Assembly: GCF_900114315.1 (NCBI RefSeq)
Contig: NZ_FOSQ01000002.1
Coordinates: 682,001 to 746,000 of the forward strand
Reading direction: 5' to 3'
Origin: Falsiroseomonas stagni DSM 19981
GTDB lineage: Bacteria; Pseudomonadota; Alphaproteobacteria; Acetobacterales; Acetobacteraceae
DNA: 64,000 nt
The notes under the pieces: generated by a model
Database searches by the model: none
Seen by the model: the letters and a program-made list of their open reading frames with translations, nothing else
Told to the model about the DNA's origin: nothing
In this document: piece by piece, positions 58,128-64,000 of the stretch
Layout of the letters: each line of letters starts with the position of its first letter
How positions within the stretch are numbered: position 1 is the stretch's first letter
Program-made: the position numbers and the translations under genes

Positions 58128-59033
58128 ATGCAGAACCTGCCCACGCGGATGGAACTTCATGCCATCCGTTCCCTGACCCTGACCGACCGGCAGTTCCTGC
58201 TCGGCGAGCAGGAGGGGCAGGCCGCAACCATTGCGGGGCTGCTGAGCCTGGCGCAGGGCGAAGGCCGGCAACCCGTCGTGGTGATGGTGCACGGGTCGGG
58301 TGGCATGGGACCTTCGATCGCCCTGTGGCAGAGGCAGGTTAATGCGATGGGAGCCGCGGCCTTCCTGCTCGACGGCTTCACGGGCCGGGGGCTTGTCTCC
58401 GTTGCCGGAAACCAGGGAAGCCTGGGTCGGCTGGCCTTCATCCTCGACATCTACCGCGCACTGGCGGTGCTGGCGGCGCATCCTGCCATTGATGCCACGC
58501 GCATCGCAGTGATGGGCTTCTCCCGTGGCGGTCAGGGCGCGTTGTATGCGGGCATGGCGCGCTTCCACCAGCTGTGGAATCCACGCGGCATCGCCCCGAT
58601 CGGTACCGCGGCCGTCTATCCGGATTGCGGCACGCGCTACATCGGGGACACCGTGATGCTGCCAGCGCCGCTGCGCGTCTTCCATGGTCGGCCCGACGAT
58701 TTCAACCCCATCGGCCCTGCACGGGCCCATGTGGCGCGGCTGCGAGCGGCCGGGCACGACGCCGACATCATCGAATACGATGACGCGCACCACGGCTTCG
58801 ACAACCCTCTAAGCCCCAGCGCCGCGCTGGTGCGGGAATCGCAGAGCGTACGCGACTGCGTGATCGAGGAGCGGGAGCCTGGTGTGCTCGTGAATGCCGT
58901 GACGGGCAGGCCCTTCAGCTACGACGATCCCTGTGTCGCGCACAGCGTGCATGTCGGCGGCAACGCCGTGGCCGCCGCCGAGCTGCGGCGTGACGTCCTG
59001 GCCTGGCTCCGCCAGCTGCTTCGGCTGTCCTGA
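58128..59033 (+). CDS. Dienelactone hydrolase-family alpha/beta hydrolase
   Basis: A 301-residue alpha/beta-hydrolase of the DLH family. The oxyanion region is VVVMVHGSGGMGPSIALWQ, the nucleophile Ser is in RIAVMGFSRGGQGALYAGM, a candidate acid Asp is in VFHGRPDDFNP and the catalytic His in DDAHHGFDNP. The length is about 50 residues over plain dienelactone hydrolases, mainly a C-terminal extension (SYDDPCVAHSVHVGGNAVAA). Substrates of this group are lactones, esters or peptide-like bonds. ATG 58128 is preferred to GTG 58116 because GGAAGAG lies just upstream. Confidence 0.87.
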   Translation: MQNLPTRMELHAIRSLTLTDRQFLLGEQEGQAATIAGLLSLAQGEGRQPVVVMVHGSGGMGPSIALWQRQVNAMGAAAFLLDGFTGRGLVSVAGNQGSLGRLAFILDIYRALAVLAAHPAIDATRIAVMGFSRGGQGALYAGMARFHQLWNPRGIAPIGTAAVYPDCGTRYIGDTVMLPAPLRVFHGRPDDFNPIGPARAHVARLRAAGHDADIIEYDDAHHGFDNPLSPSAALVRESQSVRDCVIEEREPGVLVNAVTGRPFSYDDPCVAHSVHVGGNAVAAAELRRDVLAWLRQLLRLS

Positions 59034-59057
59034 ACACGCAACAAAGGAGTTCGCGCC

Positions 59058-59684
59058 ATGCTGCGCATCTGGGGCCGCGCCACGTCCTCCAACGTCATGA
59101 AGCTGCTATGGCTGTGCGAGGAACTCGGGCTGGGTTTCGAACGCGTGGATGTCGGCGGCCCCTTCGGCGGGACGCGAGAGCCTTCGTACCTGGCCAAGAA
59201 CCCCAACGCGCTGGTGCCGGTGATCGAAGAAGCGGACGGCTTCGTCCTGTGGGAGAGCAACGCCTGCCTGCGCTACCTCGCGAGGTCCCGGGCACCGGGT
59301 CATCCGATCTATCCGGCTGATTTGCGTCCAGCGGCGGACTGCGACCGCTGGTTGGACTGGCAACAGACAGCGCTGAACCCACCCCTGGTGACAGTCTATT
59401 TCACCCTGTTTCGCATCCCGGAGCCCGAGAGGGACTGGAAGGCATTCGAGGCAGCGAAGACGCAGGTGGAGGCGCTGTTCGGGATGCTCGATGACCGCCT
59501 GGCGGCGCGGGCGTTCCTGTGCGGCGATGCGCTGACACTCGCGGACATCGCCCTCGGCATCTACGCCTATCGCTGGCTGCTGCTGCCGATCGAGCGGCGG
59601 GCGATGCCGCATCTGCGCCGATGGCATGATGCGCTGGCGGCGCGGCCCGGATTCCGGAAATTCGTGGCGCTGCCCCTGAGCTGA
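59058..59684 (+). CDS. Glutathione S-transferase
   Basis: A 208-residue cytosolic GST. The thioredoxin-like N-terminal domain begins MLRIWGRATSSNVMKLLWLC and contains the glutathione-binding NPNALVPVIEEADGFVLWES (cis-Pro and Glu/Ser). The helical C-terminal domain has FLCGDALTLADIALGIYAYR, the conserved N-capping motif. It follows the hydrolase gene by 24 nt and may be co-transcribed with it. The catalytic Ser or Tyr near the N-terminus is not obvious; Ser10/Ser11 are candidates. Confidence 0.9.
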   Translation: MLRIWGRATSSNVMKLLWLCEELGLGFERVDVGGPFGGTREPSYLAKNPNALVPVIEEADGFVLWESNACLRYLARSRAPGHPIYPADLRPAADCDRWLDWQQTALNPPLVTVYFTLFRIPEPERDWKAFEAAKTQVEALFGMLDDRLAARAFLCGDALTLADIALGIYAYRWLLLPIERRAMPHLRRWHDALAARPGFRKFVALPLS

Positions 59685-59706
59685 GGCAGCGCCGGTCGCC
59701 TCAGCT
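59679..59706. terminator. Bidirectional terminator-like hairpin over two stop codons
   Basis: AGCTGAGGC (59679-59687) pairs perfectly with GCCTCAGCT (59698-59706), closing a 10-nt loop. It covers the stop codons of the converging GST and Bug genes and is followed by TTCC on the plus strand. Confidence 0.5.
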
Positions 59707-60672
59707 TTCCAGGCGGATGCCGAGATCGCGGATCAGCGGGCGCCACACCGCATTCTCGCGCCGGATCAACTCGGCGCATTGCGCCAGGCTCAGCGGCTCC
59801 GTCTCCGCGCCGGTGGTACCGAGCTGGCGGGCCACCTCGGGGCTCGCCATGGCTGCGCGGATGGCAGCGTTGACTCGGGCCAGAAGATCGGGCGCGGCAC
59901 TACGGGGCAGCGACACGCCCTGCCAGCCATCGGCCACGCAATCGGCAATGCCGGCTTCCGTCGCGGTGCGCACATCCGGCACGGCGCGGGCGCGATTGGC
60001 GCCGAAGGTGATGAGGGCCCGGGCACGGTTGGTGGACAGCAGCGGAAGCGCGTTGGTGACATCGGCGATGGCGCAATCGACGCGACCCGCAATCAGGTCC
60101 TGCAGCACGGCGGGCATGCCGCGATAGGGGATGTGTTCCACCTGGACGCCCGCACGCACGCGCAGCAATTCCATCGCCATGTGGTGCGGGCTGGCGACCG
60201 CCGGGGTGGCGTAGGTCAGCGCCTGTCGCTTGCCCGCGGCGCGCAGTTCCTCGAAGGTTGTCAGCGGGCTTTCGGGGCGGGTGAGGATGAAGAAGGGAAA
60301 GCGGGCGATGAAGCCCGCCATCACCAGGTCCCGGTCCGGATCGAAGGGCAGCCGGCTGTAGAGGGCCGGGTTGTAGACCATCATCCCATTGTCGACATGC
60401 AGCACGGTGCTGCCATCGGCCGGGGAGGCCAGCACGGCCTCCGTGGCAACGATGCCACCGCCGCTCGGCCGGTTCTCGACCACCACCGGCGGCGTGCCCG
60501 GTGCGGCGAGGGCGCGGGAGATCATCCGGGCGAAGAGGTCGGAGGCGCCGCCGGCTCCATAGGCGACCATCCAGCGCGTGGGGCGGTCTGGCCAGGCGGC
60601 CGGCTGGGCCAGGGCGGGCACGGCGGCAAGGGCCAGGGGCGTGGCGAGCAGGGCGCGGCGGCGAAGCGACAT
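59701..60672 (-). CDS. Bug-family tripartite tricarboxylate transporter receptor
   Basis: A 323-residue periplasmic binding protein. The signal peptide (MSLRRRALLATPLALAAVPA, cleavage near ALA) leads to WPDRPTRWMVAYGAGGASDL, then VVVENRPSGGGIVATEAVLA and PADGSTVLHVDNGMMVYNPA, the Bug pattern with a slightly unusual Tyr-Gly in place of Pro-Phe in the first motif. AGGAGG before ATG 60672 supports the start. It is the last gene of a minus-strand operon with three dehydrogenases, 23 nt behind one, so it likely imports a related substrate. It lacks TctA/TctB partners nearby. Confidence 0.88.
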   Translation of the reverse strand: MSLRRRALLATPLALAAVPALAQPAAWPDRPTRWMVAYGAGGASDLFARMISRALAAPGTPPVVVENRPSGGGIVATEAVLASPADGSTVLHVDNGMMVYNPALYSRLPFDPDRDLVMAGFIARFPFFILTRPESPLTTFEELRAAGKRQALTYATPAVASPHHMAMELLRVRAGVQVEHIPYRGMPAVLQDLIAGRVDCAIADVTNALPLLSTNRARALITFGANRARAVPDVRTATEAGIADCVADGWQGVSLPRSAAPDLLARVNAAIRAAMASPEVARQLGTTGAETEPLSLAQCAELIRRENAVWRPLIRDLGIRLES

Positions 60673-60695
60673 GGGGCCTCCTGAGGCTGTCATCG

Positions 60696-61688
60696 TCATG
60701 CTGGGGGCAGAACGGGCGGACGCGCCAGCCCCTCCGCGCGCAGGCGGGCGATCATCTCGCCCAGCCGCCGGCGCTTATGGGCCGGGATGTCCATCTCGCC
60801 CCATGGAAGGAAGCCGCTGCCGGTGCCCATGCCGAGCCGGCCCTCCGCCATGTGCTGCCCGACGATGGCCGGCGCGCGATACCGGGCATCGCCAAGCGCC
60901 GATTCCAGGTAACGGCTGGCGTGGTGCAGGATATCCACGCCCCCCCAATCGATGAACTCCAGCATGCCGAGCACGCCGAAGCGGAAGCCGAAACCGTAGC
61001 GAAGGGCGCGGTCCACATCCTCGGCACTCGCCACGCCTTCCTCCACCAGGCGCGCGGCCTCATTCATCGCCAGCGCCTGGATGCGCGGGATGATGAAGCC
61101 GGGGCTGGCGGCACAACGTACGGGTACCTTGCCCACCGATTCGAGCAATTGCATGAGGCGCGTGGTGACGTCCGCATCCGTTCCGACGCCCGGGGAGATT
61201 TCGACCAGCGGCACGAGATAGGCAGGGTTGAGCCAATGCGCGTTGAGAAAGCGCGCTGGGTGCGGCACCGCCGACGACAAATCATCCACCATGATCGTGG
61301 AGGTCGTGGAAGCGAGGATGGCGCCGGGCGCCATCAGCGCGGCTGCCTGGGCCAGGGCCTCCCGCTTCAGGGCAAGGATCTCGGGCACACCCTCGAAGAC
61401 CACAGGCATGTCTCGCAAGCCTGCGGCTTCGGCGGCGGGCAAGACCGTGACGCGGGCAGCGATGGCCGGCACGGCGCCGGGATCGCCGAGGCCGAGATCG
61501 GCAAGCATCGCCAGGGTCGTGGCAATCTCGGCGTGGGCGGAAGCCGCCAGTTTCGCGAAATCCTCTGGCGGGCGGGGCCTCAGGTCGAAGAGGGTGACGG
61601 CGTGGCCCGCATAGGCGAATTGCACAGCGATGCCGCGGCCCATGCGACCGGCGCCAAGACAGCCAATGGGCATGCGGTCAGAAGCCAT
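60696..61688 (-). CDS. 3-hydroxyacyl-CoA dehydrogenase-family NAD-dependent enzyme
   Basis: A 330-residue dehydrogenase with the N-terminal nucleotide-binding motif GCLGAGRMGRGIAVQFAYAG and VVFEGVPEILALKREALA. The catalytic region has the conserved sequence ASTTSTIMVDDLSSAV and FLNAHWLNPAYLVPLVEI (His and Asn); GVLGMLEFIDWGGVDILHHA in the C-terminal domain is typical of this family. It oxidises or reduces a 3-hydroxy acid or its CoA ester, probably of a degradation pathway. The start ATG 61688 overlaps the previous gene's end by 11 bases and has AAGG upstream. Confidence 0.88.
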   Translation of the reverse strand: MASDRMPIGCLGAGRMGRGIAVQFAYAGHAVTLFDLRPRPPEDFAKLAASAHAEIATTLAMLADLGLGDPGAVPAIAARVTVLPAAEAAGLRDMPVVFEGVPEILALKREALAQAAALMAPGAILASTTSTIMVDDLSSAVPHPARFLNAHWLNPAYLVPLVEISPGVGTDADVTTRLMQLLESVGKVPVRCAASPGFIIPRIQALAMNEAARLVEEGVASAEDVDRALRYGFGFRFGVLGMLEFIDWGGVDILHHASRYLESALGDARYRAPAIVGQHMAEGRLGMGTGSGFLPWGEMDIPAHKRRRLGEMIARLRAEGLARPPVLPPA

Positions 61689-62751
61689 CGCGGAGCACCT
61701 TCATGCGCGCTGTCGCTTCACTGGGAAGGCCGCAGGCCGCAAGGGTGCGCGACGGCAGGAAATCCTCGGCGCAGATGGCGCTGCCGATGGCCAGAAAGGC
61801 GCGCGCGAGTGGCGTCGCGACGCCGGCCGCGACGCCAGCATCGATGATGAGCGACAAGCCGAGCCGCGTATCTTCCCGCATATAGCGGTGCTCAGTCAGC
61901 ACGATTCTCTCGCGCCAATCGCCGCTATCCGTCAGTCGATCGTGGCTGCCGCGGCCGTAGCACCATTCGGGGCCATCTTTCGCGTAGTGGTCGGCGAGTG
62001 GAAAGTGCGGGGCGCCGTAGCCCAGCGCCTCGCGCACCGCCACCCGTTCTGCGTCCAGCGCGTCTGTCACGCGGCGGATACTCGGCTGGGTGCCTTCCTT
62101 ATGGATGTCCCATTTGGGGAAGTGCTCCAGCGGGCCGGCATTCATGGTGATAAGGGGCGGGTGGATGATGGGGCCCGCATTCATCAGTGCGCCCGAAAGC
62201 GCGTCGCCGCATGGCTCGATCACGCCGGGAAAGGCCGCGCCGATCACGACCAGGGCGTGGTCTGCCATCGCCAGTGGAAAGACACCGACAGGCAAGCGCT
62301 TTGCGCGGACGGTGATGGCCACGAGATCAGGCCCATGTTTGCGGGCGAGCCAGGGCAGCGTGCCGGTTTCCGCAAAGGCAACGCGGGCGCCGGGCCGATG
62401 GCTGTGCAGGGCGCGGGCGAGGATGACGGTGCCGAGCGTACCGGGGGTAAGGAAGACGACCTGGCCATCCTCCAGCAGCGGCGCGAGGCGCGGTGCCAGG
62501 TCATCATGGGTCGTGGCGGGCGCCGGGGCGAGGATCAGGGCGGCGCCGGCGATCGCCTCCGCCAGTTCAGTGGTGACCAGAGCAGGCGAGGCGCTGCGCT
62601 GCCCACGCACATCCTTCACGCCGATCGCCTTGCCCTGGCGAGCCACCTCCGTCGCGCTGGTGCGCCAGAGGCGGACTTCATGCCCGGCCTCGGTAAAGTC
62701 GGCGGCAGCGGCAAAGCCACCATTGCCACCGCCCAGAACCGCGATCTTCAT
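61678..62751 (-). CDS. NAD/NADP octopine/nopaline dehydrogenase-family protein
   Basis: A 357-residue protein with the dinucleotide motif IAVLGGGNGGFAAAADFTEA at the N-terminus and the opine-dehydrogenase C-terminal domain: NAGPIIHPPLITMNAGPLEH (with the conserved Asn and His), YGAPHFPLADHY and SLIIDAGVAAGVATPLARAF. Family members join or split amino acids and keto acids (opines). The ATG overlaps the stop of the gene upstream by four bases (ATGA). Whether it synthesises or degrades its opine-like compound is open; catabolism is favoured by the neighbouring dehydrogenases and receptor. Confidence 0.88.
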   Translation of the reverse strand: MKIAVLGGGNGGFAAAADFTEAGHEVRLWRTSATEVARQGKAIGVKDVRGQRSASPALVTTELAEAIAGAALILAPAPATTHDDLAPRLAPLLEDGQVVFLTPGTLGTVILARALHSHRPGARVAFAETGTLPWLARKHGPDLVAITVRAKRLPVGVFPLAMADHALVVIGAAFPGVIEPCGDALSGALMNAGPIIHPPLITMNAGPLEHFPKWDIHKEGTQPSIRRVTDALDAERVAVREALGYGAPHFPLADHYAKDGPEWCYGRGSHDRLTDSGDWRERIVLTEHRYMREDTRLGLSLIIDAGVAAGVATPLARAFLAIGSAICAEDFLPSRTLAACGLPSEATARMKVLRDGF

Positions 62752-63626
62752 GCACCCTCGCTCAGGGAATGGACCATCAAGGCCTCGGCATCGGCGCCGA
62801 AGCGCGCCATCGTCAGTCGCAGCATCTGCAAAGCCAAGCTGGACATCGGCACAGGGGTGCCGGTCTCGGCCGCCAGACGGAGCACAGTTTCCAGGTCCTT
62901 GACCATGGAGGCAGCGCTGCCGATGGGTGGGTCGTGGTTGCCACTGGCCATCCGGGGCACGAACAGCCGCAAAGGCAGGCTATCCGCAAAGCCGCCCGCG
63001 AAGGCTTCGGGAAGACGGTTGGCGTCGATGCCGGCATTCTGCGCCAGGCGCACCGCCTCCGCGATCACACTCATCAGACTGCCAGAGATGATCTGATTAC
63101 AGAGCTTCGCGGTCTGGCCTGCGCCGAGCGGCCCGAGATGGGTGAGGTTGCGGGCCATCGCCATGACGAAGGGGCGTATGCGCTCGATGTCAGCCGCCTC
63201 GCCACCCGCCATGACAGCCAAGGTGCCATCGGTGGCGCCGCGGGTCCCGCCGGAGACGGGCGCATCCACCCAGCGTGTACCATTGCCCTCCCGCAGGCGG
63301 GCGGCGATGGCGCGGGTGCGGTCCGGCGCGATTGAGGCATGGTCCACAACGATGCGGTCCATGCGCGGGGCTTCGACGATGCCGCCCGGAGCGAAGCAGA
63401 CGGCCTCCGTCGCTGCGGCATCCATCAGGTTGAGGAAGACGATGCCGCAATCGGCTGCAGCCTCCGCAGGATTGGCGGCGACGCGAGCACCGGTCGCCAT
63501 CAAAGGCGCCACCTTCGCAGGGCTGCGGTTCCAGACCGTGACGTGATGGCCAGCAGCCAGCAGACGCTGCGCCATTGGCGCGCCCATCAGTCCCAGGCCG
63601 ATGAAGGCCAGTTTCACAGCGGCCAT
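62748..63626 (-). CDS. 3-hydroxyisobutyrate dehydrogenase-family NAD-binding protein
   Basis: A 292-residue beta-hydroxyacid dehydrogenase. [20 protein letters not shown] is the dinucleotide motif, [20 protein letters not shown] the substrate-binding region and [20 protein letters not shown] holds the catalytic Lys (GxxxxxKxxxN). [20 protein letters not shown] gives the C-terminal helical domain with the conserved Lys-Asp. Substrates are small hydroxy acids such as 3-hydroxyisobutyrate, tartronate or their analogues. It overlaps the dehydratase gene by 13 bases and the opine gene by four. Confidence 0.9.
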   Translation of the reverse strand: MAAVKLAFIGLGLMGAPMAQRLLAAGHHVTVWNRSPAKVAPLMATGARVAANPAEAAADCGIVFLNLMDAAATEAVCFAPGGIVEAPRMDRIVVDHASIAPDRTRAIAARLREGNGTRWVDAPVSGGTRGATDGTLAVMAGGEAADIERIRPFVMAMARNLTHLGPLGAGQTAKLCNQIISGSLMSVIAEAVRLAQNAGIDANRLPEAFAGGFADSLPLRLFVPRMASGNHDPPIGSAASMVKDLETVLRLAAETGTPVPMSSLALQMLRLTMARFGADAEALMVHSLSEGA

Positions 63627-64000
63627 TCGGCAGGCCCTTCATGCGTCACGGCGCCGCCCGGTGCCTGGCCGACGAGCTTGGCGTATTTCGCGAGGAGACC
63701 GGCGCGGTGACGCGGGGGCGGTGCTGTCCAGGCGGCACGCCGCTCTGCGAGTTCGCTGTCCTCGACGAGGAGATCCATGCGCATGGCCTTCGCATCAATG
63801 CGGATCCGGTCACCGTCGCGGACCAGCGCCAATGGCCCGCCGATCGCGGCTTCCGGCGCCACATAGCCGATGCACATGCCTCGCGTGGCACCGCTGAAAC
63901 GGCCATCGGTGACGAGAGCGACCTTCTCACCCATCCCCTGGCCGTAGATCAGGGCGGTGACACCCAGCATCTCCCGCATCCCGGGCCCGCCAACCGGCCC
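63614..64000 (-). CDS. Dihydroxyacid/sugar-acid dehydratase (IlvD/Edd family), 5' part outside window
   Basis: Only the C-terminal 128 residues are present; the frame runs off the right edge (upstream codons read [12 protein letters not shown], typical of the family). [20 protein letters not shown] is the diagnostic IlvD/Edd C-terminal motif, followed by [20 protein letters not shown] and [20 protein letters not shown]. Family members dehydrate dihydroxy acids with an iron-sulfur cluster, as in branched-chain amino acid synthesis or in sugar-acid breakdown. Context with hydroxy-acid dehydrogenases favours a catabolic dehydratase. It is the first gene seen of the minus-strand operon. Confidence 0.88.
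   Translation of the reverse strand, partial: GPVGGPGMREMLGVTALIYGQGMGEKVALVTDGRFSGATRGMCIGYVAPEAAIGGPLALVRDGDRIRIDAKAMRMDLLVEDSELAERRAAWTAPPPRHRAGLLAKYAKLVGQAPGGAVTHEGPAEWPL

Overview
The window is very G+C-rich, densely packed bacterial chromosome with short gaps and many 1-4 nt start/stop overlaps. The gene content (imp-type type VI secretion, amplified Bug-type tripartite receptors, many amidohydrolases and Gfo/Idh oxidoreductases, a cyanide-insensitive-type cytochrome bd oxidase) suggests a free-living alphaproteobacterium, most likely an Acetobacteraceae/Roseomonas-like organism. That placement is inference; no rRNA or marker gene is present.

Left part (1-20.3 kb) is most of a type VI secretion system (T6SS). 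Hcp and the ClpV/TssH unfoldase lie on the minus strand. A divergent plus-strand operon carries TssA, TssB, TssC, a second TssC-like protein (ImpD type), ImpE, TssE, TssF and TssG. It continues without a break into a SAM methyltransferase, an OmpA-like lipid- or peptidoglycan-facing protein and a membrane-anchored protein with an HExxH motif. A PpkA-like Ser/Thr kinase (minus strand) closes the cluster and a truncated caspase-fold protein opens it. The membrane complex (TssJKLM), VgrG and PAAR are not in the window and may lie to the left.

Middle part (20.5-43.5 kb) is a catabolic region: two related Gfo/Idh/MocA dehydrogenases, CitE-like and HpcH/HpaI aldolases, a RidA-family protein, a carboxymuconolactone decarboxylase-like protein, an NHL-repeat protein, a hydantoinase, an ACMSD-like amidohydrolase, a nitrate/sulfonate-type ABC transporter, an isochorismatase-like hydrolase, a cytosine-deaminase-like protein, an LLM flavin monooxygenase, a TauE/SafE exporter and two tandem amidases. 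Together these look suited to importing and dismantling a nitrogen-containing, probably cyclic, organic compound (inference). A GbsR/MarR-like regulator with a palindromic operator precedes cydAB, a separate respiratory operon inside this region.

Right part (43.8-64 kb): a complete Dpp/Opp-type ABC transporter operon, a DUF3750 protein, a MITE-like palindromic element inserted at the stop codon of dps, an EntS-like MFS exporter, an AT-rich spacer followed by a short RTX-repeat protein, an AzgA-type purine permease divergent from a SugE/Gdx exporter, an orphan peptide-binding protein, a SprT-like/DUF2786 pair, a dienelactone hydrolase, a glutathione transferase, and a minus-strand operon of a dihydroxyacid-dehydratase-family enzyme (cut by the window edge), three NAD(P)-dependent dehydrogenases and a Bug receptor.

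No rRNA, tRNA, CRISPR array, intact insertion sequence or replication origin was seen.
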